NCBI GenBank assembly: GCA_017960475.1
Contig: JAGCZH010000023.1
Location: forward strand, 60,098-124,097
DNA: 64,000 nt
Origin: Bacteroidales bacterium
Lineage (GTDB): Bacteria > Bacteroidota > Bacteroidia > Bacteroidales > P3
Direction: 5' to 3'
Shown: one piece after another, positions 17,265 to 26,061 of the stretch
Numbering within the stretch: position 1 is the first letter of the stretch
Layout: every line of letters starts with the position of its first letter
The notes under the pieces: model-generated
Told to the model about the DNA's origin: nothing
The model's input: the letters and a program-made list of their open reading frames with translations, nothing else
Databases searched by the model: none
Position numbers and translations under genes: made by a program

Positions 17265-18623
17265 ATGAAAAAAATGTTATTTTTAGCCACTCTCTTATTA
17301 GTTGCCCACTCGTATGCTCAAAACACAGCGGAACTAACGCCTTCTGGTTCCATAGTGTCGGGTGCGAGCCATGTCGCGCGCGTGTCTTATGACAACATCA
17401 ACATGTCCGACTACGCAGTCTCATACACGGGAAATACTAACGATAGAGGTTTCCTCTGGTCCGACCAAAGTCTTAACGGACGTTATTTCAGCATCGCCGA
17501 CACAAACATCCACGTAAACGACCTGACAATTTTGAATGACATAGTGTATTTCTGCGGCTACAACACTGACGGCGAGGCTGTCGTAGGACGTTTCAAAGTG
17601 CAGGACTTTCAGATGAATACCCTATCGCTAAACTATACAACCATCTCATCTACAGGCGGCATACCCCCAAAAGACATCACATCTTTCACTAAAATCAAAG
17701 CCTATTACGATAACGACCTGCAAAAAAATGTGTTGGCATTGGTCACAAAAAACCAGGATATTCAGAGTCCGAGTGCCAACAATTCGTTTTTATGCGTTAT
17801 AAAAGATGATGGTACGTCGTTTAGTTGCTTCTTTTATGAGCCGAATAGCTCTCCTCTATATCTGCCATTTCATTGTATAGAAGATGTTGTGATAACAAAA
17901 AAACACATTGTCGCCGTAGGTGGAAATCATATTGCTGAAAACGAAGGTCGGCTATATAGGGTAGAAAAGGCAAACATAAACATAGGGCAGTGCAATGAGT
18001 ATATAATAACCGACCCAGATGAGCATACATTCACCTCCACCGCTGCTGTGGAGTGTATTAAGGATGACGAAATCGCTTTTGCCTGCCTGCGTAACTACTG
18101 GGGCATCAACAACAACACCGACATGAGGGTCTATACCCTCGACGTGGACGCCATGCAATTTCTGAATGTCCAGGACGTCCCGTTGGTAGGCAAATGCTCT
18201 CCTAAGGAGCTGCTGTATATGCCGTGCGATGGCAGTCTGCTGATGTTGATATGTGATGGATATTATCATGATATATACACGCCGGCTTCTCTGTTATACT
18301 ATCTGAATCCTTATTCCTCCGGATATACAACAGACTATATATATGAGACAGATGAGGCAATCCGTTCCATTGACAGATTCGCAGACCTCACAAGGTTTCT
18401 TATGGGTGGCAACGACGGATCCGGTCTGGCAAAATACTGGATGAGGAACAAGTTGGCTGGTGCCAGCAGTCATTGTATCAAATACGACCAGATTTATGTT
18501 AAACAAGCGGATATGCCTAATGTAAATTCAACCATTATAAATAGTCAACCAACCCCAAAAACACTTCTTAATATTGATTTCATTCCCATCACTATTAAGC
18601 TTAAACTAGGGTGTAATGAATAA
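17265..18623 (+). CDS. Secreted protein of unknown function, propeller-like (A1)
   Basis: Not assignable to a named family. The 452-residue protein has a Sec signal, MKKMLFLATLLLVAHSYAQ. The mature part consists of recurring short strands with patterns such as DIVYFCGYNTDG, IVAVGGNHIA and FLMGGNDGSG, spaced like the blades of a beta-propeller, but I cannot define the blades firmly. There is no T9SS sorting domain at the C-terminus, which ends abruptly in LKLGCNE. It lies 49 bases before B1, which does have a sorting domain, and the same A-B order is repeated at A2-B2. A partner or substrate-binding role for A is inference from that pairing. Confidence 0.75.
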   Translation: MKKMLFLATLLLVAHSYAQNTAELTPSGSIVSGASHVARVSYDNINMSDYAVSYTGNTNDRGFLWSDQSLNGRYFSIADTNIHVNDLTILNDIVYFCGYNTDGEAVVGRFKVQDFQMNTLSLNYTTISSTGGIPPKDITSFTKIKAYYDNDLQKNVLALVTKNQDIQSPSANNSFLCVIKDDGTSFSCFFYEPNSSPLYLPFHCIEDVVITKKHIVAVGGNHIAENEGRLYRVEKANINIGQCNEYIITDPDEHTFTSTAAVECIKDDEIAFACLRNYWGINNNTDMRVYTLDVDAMQFLNVQDVPLVGKCSPKELLYMPCDGSLLMLICDGYYHDIYTPASLLYYLNPYSSGYTTDYIYETDEAIRSIDRFADLTRFLMGGNDGSGLAKYWMRNKLAGASSHCIKYDQIYVKQADMPNVNSTIINSQPTPKTLLNIDFIPITIKLKLGCNE

Positions 18624-18672
18624 TATCATTGACCAATACAATGAATCGTCATAAATAGAAGAAACTACAGCC

Positions 18673-20640
18673 ATGAAGAAAACAACCGAACTGATATCAT
18701 TCATTTTAATATTTCAATTTGCCATTGCCCAGCATGTGGAATACTATCCCTCCTCACAACGGTATTTTCTGGAAATATATCACAAACCAGCAAAAATGAC
18801 TAGCTGGGATTCACTTATGAATGTGTATCCTTTTAATAATTTGGGACACAATAACTGGAATCCTATTCATAATTATCAAAATTGTTATTTTGAAATACCC
18901 AAATGGATAAATTTATGCCAAGTCTCTAATATGGATAGCAGATCCATATATGGAATCGCCGTTCCTTGTAATATTTTAACAGTATTTGGAAATTATATTT
19001 TTAACCGTCAAACTCATAATTATTCTATATCATACAATGATAGTCCATATTCCATTTTATTATTCGATAGTATATCACCTGACATAAACATTATAATAGA
19101 AAATACTTGGAGCAATTTTATTGACACATTACAACATCGCTCTGAGGCAGACCTCTATAAAATGTGGTTGCTACGGCCGAATGGTGATTATTATCAACCT
19201 TGGCTAATAGACTCTGTCTCCGCCATACCCGAGTGGAACATGATCACCGACAGCAAGTTCCGCTTCCCTAACCTTTGGCTTGACGACTCGGTTCACACAT
19301 ACATCGGCAACAAACCCAATATCTCACTTCCAACACTTGAGGTCTATTTTGAACAGCCGTATATCGTACAAGACTCTTTTATTGTCGGCATCGACTTCTT
19401 CCCTATCAACATTGTTCATGAATATAATGACTCTGTCTTGTGCTTTCCATCAATGATGCAACTAAGGGACTCCATGATAAATGAATGTGCTTCAACTCTT
19501 TTAAATGCAGGATATTGTAATAGTAATTGTGAATTAGGTTTTCATAATCATTGTACATGGAACGGTATTTTCCCCATTCTAGTGCCTCCTTCGGGCTGCT
19601 ACAAGCCAGGCGTCCTTAGAGCCTCTGTCATCGGCTACGACTCCGCCGTCGTGGAATGGATGTCGCGCTTCTGGCTGCCCGAGAGCCGCGTCGAGTACGG
19701 CCCCGCAGGGTTCGCCCCGGACAGCGGCACGGTGATAGAGGGTGTCACAGGCAACAGGATTACCCTCCACGGTCTCTCCGAGGACACCGACTACGAGGTG
19801 AGGGTGAGCAACTGGTGCGACAGCGCCTACTCCGACGAGACTGTGTGCCTCTTCCGAACTGCGCTGCGCTGCGAGCCCGCTGGCGAGGAGAGCCTCTTTG
19901 TGGCCACAGACACCACCATACAGCTGGCGTGGGAGATGCCCGACTCGGCGTCATGGTGCGAGGTGGAGTGGGGCCCGGAGGGCTTCGGCGAGGGAGAGGG
20001 GACTCTGCTGCCACATGTCACCAGAGGCTATCTGGGAGGTTATGTCTTCATGCAGCATCTGGCGCCGGCGACACGCTACGACGTCAGGGTGCGCTGCTGG
20101 TGCCAGCACAGCCAGGCCTTCTCACCGTGGCGTGAGTACACTGTGGCGACACGGGGCAGATACACCATCTCTGTCGCCAGCAACAACGACGACTGGGGAC
20201 ATGTCACCGGAGCCGGTGTCTACATGGAGGGCGAGCGCGCCATGCTCAACGCCGTCCCCGCCAGCGGCGTGTGCCATTTCAGGAGGTGGCACGACGGCGA
20301 GACCTCGAATCCCCGCTTTGTGGAGGTCTCCGGCGACAGCCTGTTCACGGCGGTGTTCATCAACGACACCGTGCCTGTGTCCGTCGCGGCTCCCGACGCC
20401 CCAAGCTGTCTCACCCTGCGTCCCAACCCCGCCAGCGACAGGGTGGAGGTGATGTCGTGCGAGGTGATGTCGGCAATAGACCTCTACGACGTCACAGGCC
20501 GTGCTGCTGCGCATATCGAGCCCCGCTCTGAGACTGCCACCCTCGACGTCTCCGCTCTCGCTTCCGGCGTCTACACTGTAAGAGCAACAACGCAGAGCGG
20601 CATCGTCTATACCGACAAACTTCTCGTGACAAGACTGTGA
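18673..20640 (+). CDS. Secreted T9SS cargo protein with FN3 and InlB-B-like repeat (B1)
   Basis: Surface or secreted protein of 655 residues. It has a Sec signal, MKKTTELISFILIFQFAIAQ. Residues ~20-300 form a domain shared loosely with B2 (motif LEVYFEQPYIVQDSFIVG, compare YEVYFNKP in B2). Residues ~305-500 are two fibronectin III-like modules (RVEYGPAGF, EVEWGPEGF). One divergent InlB B-repeat follows at ~500-560 (GHVTGAG, FRRWHDGETSNPR). The last ~85 residues are a T9SS sorting domain (LRPNPASDRVEV to KLLVTRL). Composition is striking: the first ~900 bases are AT-rich, whereas everything after about 19585 is GC-rich. A conserved metalloprotease-like or glycosidase motif was not found. Confidence 0.85.
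   Translation: MKKTTELISFILIFQFAIAQHVEYYPSSQRYFLEIYHKPAKMTSWDSLMNVYPFNNLGHNNWNPIHNYQNCYFEIPKWINLCQVSNMDSRSIYGIAVPCNILTVFGNYIFNRQTHNYSISYNDSPYSILLFDSISPDINIIIENTWSNFIDTLQHRSEADLYKMWLLRPNGDYYQPWLIDSVSAIPEWNMITDSKFRFPNLWLDDSVHTYIGNKPNISLPTLEVYFEQPYIVQDSFIVGIDFFPINIVHEYNDSVLCFPSMMQLRDSMINECASTLLNAGYCNSNCELGFHNHCTWNGIFPILVPPSGCYKPGVLRASVIGYDSAVVEWMSRFWLPESRVEYGPAGFAPDSGTVIEGVTGNRITLHGLSEDTDYEVRVSNWCDSAYSDETVCLFRTALRCEPAGEESLFVATDTTIQLAWEMPDSASWCEVEWGPEGFGEGEGTLLPHVTRGYLGGYVFMQHLAPATRYDVRVRCWCQHSQAFSPWREYTVATRGRYTISVASNNDDWGHVTGAGVYMEGERAMLNAVPASGVCHFRRWHDGETSNPRFVEVSGDSLFTAVFINDTVPVSVAAPDAPSCLTLRPNPASDRVEVMSCEVMSAIDLYDVTGRAAAHIEPRSETATLDVSALASGVYTVRATTQSGIVYTDKLLVTRL
20391..20637 (+). repeat. Near-identical T9SS sorting-domain cassette, copy 1
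   Basis: This 247-base segment of B1 matches 24143-24389 in B2 without gaps and with few substitutions, over the sorting domain only. The upstream parts of the two genes are far more diverged. Confidence 0.9.
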
Positions 20641-21036
20641 CGATTGAGGAAATAAAGGGAAGTTCTATAAACTAAATAACTATTTTTTCAATTTATTAAA
20701 TCAATAATTCTTCGTATTTTTGCAATATTAACTGAAAAACGTATCACGAATGTCCGTAACCCCGCTAAACAACTCGTATGTTATTACAAATATCAACGCT
20801 TAATAATATGCAAAATAATAGCAAAAAAAACGGTTCTGTGCTTCAAAACAGTCAAATATAGCATAAGAGCTAATAATAATAAAAACAAGTCTTCCTTTAA
20901 TAGCAGTTTGACTATTTGAGTTTTTTTTTTAACTTCTATGCAGCAAAAACAAAAAAATTTCGTCTATATATTATAAAGTACACATTTTTTTTACCTTCTT
21001 TTGAGTCTGACATTATCTTTCTTATCACTGCCTGTC
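20641..21036. promoter_or_regulatory. Intergenic region with candidate promoter and an orphan fragment of a B-type gene
   Basis: TATTTTTG at 20715-20722 is a candidate -7 element for the A2-B2 pair. At 20753-20790 lies a stretch (tccgtaaccccgct and following aactcgtatgtt) that closely matches codons in the third InlB-like repeat of B2 at 24006-24045, with no reading frame around it. It is probably a remnant of a lost B-type gene copy. The rest is AT-rich with no further gene seen. Confidence 0.6.
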
Positions 21037-22650
21037 ATGAAAAATCCGAACAAACAAAAGTTCCCTCTTTTTCTTTTTTTGTTTTCACTCTCCTCGCTTG
21101 CACTGGCGCAGGTGTCTGAAATCGACATGATGCTTTTGCAGAACTATCATGCCGACACTTCCCTTGTCAGAAACTTTGAGGGGAAAAACAACATCATTAT
21201 GTCCTACGGATGCAAGGACAACACCTACAACACTCTTGGAATTTGCGAAATGTCCTCCTTCTTTGTCCAGAACATCGACAACGGAGATATCATGCACCTC
21301 GTCGACCTCCCCATCGGATACAAAGTCAACGACATGCAGTTCGTATACTTGAAGAAAAAACAAAATGACTATAAAGTGCCGTACCTGTGTTTCTGCGGAA
21401 CAAGATTAATACGGTACGACTACTACTATCCGCACCAAAGAGACTCGTCAATAGTTGTCATTGTCCCTGTCACCGCCGGCTTTGTGGGATATTTCAGGAT
21501 GGATAATGTCTGGTCCTCATCATCGGTGGACTCGGTGGTTCTACGCAATGTGGAGTGCAGCAAGGAACTCCACAGGATGACATGCTACGCAGAACAATAT
21601 GGAGCATACAGCTCGTTCCAAAATTCTTTTCGTGACAATGCGGTACTGGATATTATCGGCGTAGCGGGGTCTTGCGTTTACTACAACAGCCACTACAATT
21701 ACTCCTCGCTCTGGAGGGTCAAATTCTATCCGGAATACCCTTATTCCTCTAACTATCCAAGCGGAACACGCTGGGACAACAACATACGTTACAACACGGA
21801 CAATGTGGAAAGAATGATCGACATTGTCGGTACCGACGACTATGTCGTGACCGTGTCTCAGCCCGAAAACGACAACAGGCGTTTCTGGCTCAGATACAGC
21901 TTCAAAGAAACATCTTTTTACGAAGGTGGTATGGAACTCAACAGCAACATTCAGGAAGTTCCATTGTCCTCGCTGCAAATCAGCGGCCTAAACATCTCCA
22001 ACAGCAATCTTACAAGCTATAATCTACCTGTCAGACTCTCTCACACCTCGAAAAACGAGGCCTCTTTCGCTTTCAACGCTTACAACATCCACGACCGCTT
22101 TGAAGGCATTCTCGTCTTCAAGAGAGACTTCGACGACTATTCCTACTCCTTGAACGGATTCTTCGACGACAACGCCACCGGTCTGCAGGAACTAACCTTC
22201 CTGCTCAACAACAACGCCTCGGCTTATCTGTTCAACTTGGGTTCGCACTGCGCTTTCTACACCGGTGTCACCTACTGGGACACCATATCTCTGAACTCTC
22301 ACCTCACCAACCATTTCTCCACCAGTTACATCGACCAGAACTCATTCTGTTTCTGCGATCTGGGCTATGACCTTCTGTCGTGGTCTGGTGTCAGATGCTC
22401 TTACGAACGCCCTCCCTATCTGTCGCACCAAAAAATCGGCGCCCAGCTCGAGGATGTCAGTCACTGCCAGTCCCTTTCCTCTGGTTACAGCCCCAATGCC
22501 GACATCACTATTCTTGAGCAATACCACGAGTTCCCTATATGGGAACGATACGAAAACAACCACATAACTTTTGAAGTAACAAAAATACCTTTCTCCCCAT
22601 ATACCGTGGAAAAGGATAAAATCTGCATCTTTGAATCCAAAAACGAATAA
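21037..22650 (+). CDS. Secreted protein of unknown function (A2)
   Basis: Family not recognised. The start is taken at ATG 21037, which gives the Sec signal MKNPNKQKFPLFLFLFSLSS up to ALAQ; a TTG at 21001 only adds a hydrophobic extension. The mature ~510 residues are rich in Tyr, Ser, Asp and Asn with many short strands, and share spaced features with A1 (VNDMQFVYL then PYLCFCGT versus VNDLTILNDIVYFCG), supporting distant paralogy. Like A1 it lacks a T9SS sorting domain. It ends 2 bases before B2 starts, so the two are surely co-transcribed. Confidence 0.75.
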   Translation: MKNPNKQKFPLFLFLFSLSSLALAQVSEIDMMLLQNYHADTSLVRNFEGKNNIIMSYGCKDNTYNTLGICEMSSFFVQNIDNGDIMHLVDLPIGYKVNDMQFVYLKKKQNDYKVPYLCFCGTRLIRYDYYYPHQRDSSIVVIVPVTAGFVGYFRMDNVWSSSSVDSVVLRNVECSKELHRMTCYAEQYGAYSSFQNSFRDNAVLDIIGVAGSCVYYNSHYNYSSLWRVKFYPEYPYSSNYPSGTRWDNNIRYNTDNVERMIDIVGTDDYVVTVSQPENDNRRFWLRYSFKETSFYEGGMELNSNIQEVPLSSLQISGLNISNSNLTSYNLPVRLSHTSKNEASFAFNAYNIHDRFEGILVFKRDFDDYSYSLNGFFDDNATGLQELTFLLNNNASAYLFNLGSHCAFYTGVTYWDTISLNSHLTNHFSTSYIDQNSFCFCDLGYDLLSWSGVRCSYERPPYLSHQKIGAQLEDVSHCQSLSSGYSPNADITILEQYHEFPIWERYENNHITFEVTKIPFSPYTVEKDKICIFESKNE

Positions 22651-22652
22651 CC

Positions 22653-24392
22653 ATGAGAACTCTTTTCTTTACAGCGCTGGCGCTTTTACTTTCCCTCTCC
22701 TCTCTCGCCCAGCCGGCCTACTCTAGCTACGACACCATTCCAGGCCGCTACCGCGGATATCACTACACCGAGTGGTACGACCAGTGCCCGGCCTTCAGCA
22801 ACGGAGGTATGATTGACTCCGGTTATTATGAGGAGTATGTCTCGGGCGCTGGTTGTGACGGGATAGCAAAATATGAGTACACCGACCATCCAATACTCAT
22901 TCGGGGGCTTGTCGCATTGGTACGACAGGGAACTGTCTCATACTACTCATGGCTCAGTAACGAACTAGGTCCCCAGTACCTTTACCTTCTTAAAAGAATC
23001 GACTACACCGACACAGTTAATCCCGATACTCTTCGTGCTCAACTTTTCAAAATGAGGATTCTTGACTCCGTCAGGTACGACACTGTCAAACCCAAAATAA
23101 TGGAGATACCTCAAGCGTATCCATATATCCCCAGCAAGTATTTGTATGCCTATGAGGTCTATTTCAACAAACCTATACAGGTCGACTCCGATTTCTATAT
23201 TGGTGGGTCCTATGAGAATAAGTTGATCCAAGAGACACAGACATATACATTTTACCCATTTAGTTATGCGAATATAAGACCTGTGGGGCGTCTGGTGAAC
23301 AACCCTGAGTTCACTCATAACGAAAATGTATGCCATTCCCAGGGGCACCACAACACCATGCTTTATTATGGTCACGCGAGCTGGACTTCCATTGTTGGAT
23401 ATCCTCCATTAAACAACGGCGAGGTTTGGTGCGAGAGAACCAGACACGTTTATCCCGACGATCCATTCGGTGTCTACCTCGCCATCGTCGACCACTACGA
23501 GTTGAAACTGTACAGCGACAGCCTACCGATGGGAAGCGTCATGGGCTCCGGATACTATGACGAGAACGCCACTGCTGAATGCCTCGCCATCCCCAACCCC
23601 GGATTCGTATTCTCCCACTGGAACGACGGCAACACACAGAACCCTCGTTATATTCACCTGTCTCAGGACACTGCCCTCACAGCCTTCTTCAACGAGGGTT
23701 GCATGTACCACGTCGACCTCTTTTCAGACAATCCCAGCTTGGGCTCCGTTCTTGGCGGCGGCGACTATCCCTCCAACTCCATGGTCTCCATCTCCGCAAC
23801 TCCCTCTTCCAACGCTTACGCCTTCTACCACTGGAACGACGGCAACACCCTCAACCCTCGCACCTTCCGCCTTACACAGGACACCTCTTTCTCAGCCTTC
23901 TTCACCGAGAACTGGCGCTACCACGTCGAACTCCACTCCGGCATGCCCGACTGGGGCTCCGTGGAGGGCGAGGGAGACTATTTCGCCAACTCGCAGGTCT
24001 CCATCTCCGCAACCCCGCTGAACAGCTCGTATGTTTTCTACAAATGGCGTGACAACGACACCTGCAACCCTCGCACCTTCACCATCACGCAGGACACTGT
24101 CTTCGTGGCTCTCTTCCAAAGAGTTAATGGCATCCTCGAGACTCCCGACGCCCAAAGCTGTCTCTCCCTCCGCCCCAACCCCGCCAGCGACAGGGTGGAG
24201 GTTGTGTCGTGCGAGGTGATGGCGGCCATAGACCTCTACGACGTCACAGGCCGTGCTGCTGCGCACATCGAGCCCCGCTCTGAGACAGCCACCCTCGATG
24301 TCTCCGCTCTCTCCTCCGGCGTCTACACTGTGAGGGCAACAACACAGAGCGGCACCGTATATACCGAGAAACTCCTTGTGAAAAGGCAATGA
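22653..24392 (+). CDS. Secreted T9SS cargo protein with three InlB-B-like repeats (B2)
   Basis: Surface or secreted protein of 579 residues with Sec signal MRTLFFTALALLLSLSSLAQ. Residues ~20-285 match the B1 N-terminal domain loosely (YEVYFNKPIQVDSDFYIGG). Three divergent InlB B-repeats follow at ~290-355, 355-420 and 420-490, each with a GSV.G.G.Y start, a HWNDG or KWRDN core, NPR, and a D(T)xFxAxF end. The T9SS sorting domain covers ~495-579 (LRPNPASDRVEV to KLLVKRQ). There are no fibronectin modules, unlike B1. The repeats are adhesive or spacer modules in other surface proteins; the function here is unknown. Confidence 0.87.
   Translation: MRTLFFTALALLLSLSSLAQPAYSSYDTIPGRYRGYHYTEWYDQCPAFSNGGMIDSGYYEEYVSGAGCDGIAKYEYTDHPILIRGLVALVRQGTVSYYSWLSNELGPQYLYLLKRIDYTDTVNPDTLRAQLFKMRILDSVRYDTVKPKIMEIPQAYPYIPSKYLYAYEVYFNKPIQVDSDFYIGGSYENKLIQETQTYTFYPFSYANIRPVGRLVNNPEFTHNENVCHSQGHHNTMLYYGHASWTSIVGYPPLNNGEVWCERTRHVYPDDPFGVYLAIVDHYELKLYSDSLPMGSVMGSGYYDENATAECLAIPNPGFVFSHWNDGNTQNPRYIHLSQDTALTAFFNEGCMYHVDLFSDNPSLGSVLGGGDYPSNSMVSISATPSSNAYAFYHWNDGNTLNPRTFRLTQDTSFSAFFTENWRYHVELHSGMPDWGSVEGEGDYFANSQVSISATPLNSSYVFYKWRDNDTCNPRTFTITQDTVFVALFQRVNGILETPDAQSCLSLRPNPASDRVEVVSCEVMAAIDLYDVTGRAAAHIEPRSETATLDVSALSSGVYTVRATTQSGTVYTEKLLVKRQ
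24143..24389 (+). repeat. Near-identical T9SS sorting-domain cassette, copy 2
   Basis: Counterpart of 20391-20637. The match covers the sorting domain and stops at its N-terminal boundary, which suggests gene conversion or recent cassette exchange. Confidence 0.9.
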
Positions 24393-24424
24393 AATCTCTT
24401 TTGACATTTAGTCCACATCCCGGT

Positions 24425-24448
24425 CTTGCCGTAGCAAACTACGACAAG
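24425..24448. terminator. Hairpin after B2, possible terminator without a T-run
   Basis: CTTGCCGTAG pairs with CTACGACAAG (one mismatch) around a CAAA loop, 33 bases after the B2 stop. No T-tract follows, so termination is only a guess. Confidence 0.4.
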
Positions 24449-24577
24449 GCTTGGATTCAGCCAATCAACTCGAAACAAATTCTGATCTGAAAAAAACAAC
24501 TGCCGATTTGGGATAAACTATTTGGAATAAATAAGTGCTTTGTACAATAAAAGACACTATTCTTCGTATATTAGGAC

Positions 24578-25378
24578 ATGAAAAGAATAGCACAATACCT
24601 TTTATTACTCATTATGCTTTCCGGGATTGCCTACGCCCAAAAAGGTATTGATGTTTCACGTTTCCAAGATTCTATAGACTGGAAAAAGGTTGTCAAGAAC
24701 AGCAATTTAGAGTTCGTTTATGTCAAAGCGTCGGAGGGTGCTAGCATACGCGACCAGATGTATACTTACAATGTGAAGAAAGCCAAAGACGCGGGTCTTT
24801 TGGTGGGGAGTTATCACGTGTACAGCAGTCGTACCACCGCATATCAGCAGTTCGCCAACTTCAAGAAGGCTGTTGGCAAAACAAAACAGGATATTATTCC
24901 TGTGCTTGACATAGAGGCTGTGCATTGCCATAAACTTTATATGGAACGTGTCGACAAACTTTTGGAACTTATGGAGAAAGAGTATGGCGCCAAGCCTATG
25001 ATATATACTAGTGAGAAACTCTACACCACCCATTTCGACAACAAGAAATACAAGAGCTACCATTTTTTCATAGCCAACTACAAGCGAGAACCCGCTGTCG
25101 CATACACCTTGTGGCAGTATACTCAGCATGGTAGGCAAAAGGGGATAGCTGGTTTTGTCGATTTCTCGAAATTTAATAAGAAGTATAATATCGAGGATAT
25201 CAAGATAACAGAGAAAGATACCTCTTCGAATGAGCAACCCTCAAAAGTCAAGACAGACTTGAAACAGAAGACGTCAAAAGTGACAAAACAGTCTCCGACG
25301 AAGTCTCCAGCCAAAAAGAGTCCGGCTCCGAAGAAGACTCCCGCTAAAGCCACTCAAAAACAGCAGAAACAGAAATAG
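24578..25378 (+). CDS. GH25-family muramidase with a lysine-rich tail
   Basis: Exported peptidoglycan hydrolase of 266 residues. After the Sec signal MKRIAQYLLLLIMLSGIAYAQ, the GH25 barrel runs from KGIDVSRFQ (catalytic Asp region) through YVKASEGASIRD, GLLVGSYHVY and VLDIEAV (catalytic Asp-x-Glu) to the strand LWQYTQHG. The last ~55 residues after the barrel are a disordered Lys/Pro/Ser/Thr tail with SPTKSPAKKSPAPKK, which recalls histone H1-like basic tails and could bind the anionic cell wall, lipopolysaccharide or DNA. Alone in its transcription unit. Role in cell-wall turnover or in attack on competitors cannot be separated. Confidence 0.93.
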   Translation: MKRIAQYLLLLIMLSGIAYAQKGIDVSRFQDSIDWKKVVKNSNLEFVYVKASEGASIRDQMYTYNVKKAKDAGLLVGSYHVYSSRTTAYQQFANFKKAVGKTKQDIIPVLDIEAVHCHKLYMERVDKLLELMEKEYGAKPMIYTSEKLYTTHFDNKKYKSYHFFIANYKREPAVAYTLWQYTQHGRQKGIAGFVDFSKFNKKYNIEDIKITEKDTSSNEQPSKVKTDLKQKTSKVTKQSPTKSPAKKSPAPKKTPAKATQKQQKQK

Positions 25379-25490
25379 TGTTTTTGCTGTTTTGTTCTTT
25401 TTACGCAAACTCAAACAGGAATGCTTTCAGTGTTTTCTGTTTGAGTTTATTTTACTCTCGGCTTTTTTTGAAACTCCCCTCAAGAAAGGG

Positions 25491-25800
25491 TTTGAAAGGT
25501 TTAAAGGGTTTGAAAGGTTTAAAGGGGATTTTGAATTATGAATTTTGAATTTCGGATTTTTCGGGTCACTAATTTTCAATTTTCAACTTTCTTCACTGGA
25601 TTATTTTTATTTTCAAGGTGTTCAGATCCCCTTTCGGGGTGCAATTTTCAATATCCCTCATGTAGTAGTGCTCTTCGAGCAGAAATCCAACAAATCTAAA
25701 AAAAACAAACAAAGAAAAATTAAAGATTTGAAAGATTTGATAATATTTGAAATATTTCTCGCAAAGCGACTCACAATTCACGATTCACTTGTCACCAATT
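25491..25800. repeat. Composite intergenic repeat, copy A, with three mini-hairpins
   Basis: Fills much of the 683-base gap before kamD. In order: a run of gggtttgaaaggttt words (25488-25530), a gaattatgaattttgaat tract, a conserved block (25581-25625, actttcttcactgg and following), hairpin CCCC-tttc-GGGG (25628-25639), hairpin TGCTC-ttc-GAGCA (25669-25681), a lysine-like A-rich stretch and hairpin TCGC-aaa-GCGA (25759-25769). Parts recur at 44801-44969, 49274-49445 and 63700-64000. No credible gene is present, although one frame stays open for 90 codons. Confidence 0.85.
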
Positions 25801-25957
25801 ATAAAATTCTAATCTAACATAAATTCTGGCGACTTAAATTGGGATTATTGTGCCTATATAATTTGAAAATCAAATGGCTGCGTGAATGGCAGAAAGAATT
25901 GTAATTTTTTCTTTTTATATTATTTTATATTATCTCTTACATTTCTAAAAAAATAAT

Positions 25958-25965
25958 TAACTTTG
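25958..25965 (+). promoter_or_regulatory. Candidate -7 promoter element for the kam genes
   Basis: TAACTTTG matches TAnnTTTG about 97 bases before kamD. I looked for a cobalamin riboswitch in the leader, since the enzyme uses adenosylcobalamin, and saw no B12-box. Confidence 0.55.
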
Positions 25966-26061
25966 CACATTGTTTAAATACGTTTCAAAAGCAATGTTTT
26001 TGATTGTTTTTTTGTATGCTATTAACTGATAATAAGTAAAATAATATTGTTCTAATTGTTT

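Noticed and set aside
25545..25817. 90-codon open frame inside composite repeat A
   Set aside because: The sequence is repeat DNA; other copies of the block are interrupted or shifted in frame, and composition is unlike the genes.
25801..26061. Cobalamin riboswitch before the B12-dependent kamDE genes
   Set aside because: No B12-box or surrounding helices could be seen in the leader.
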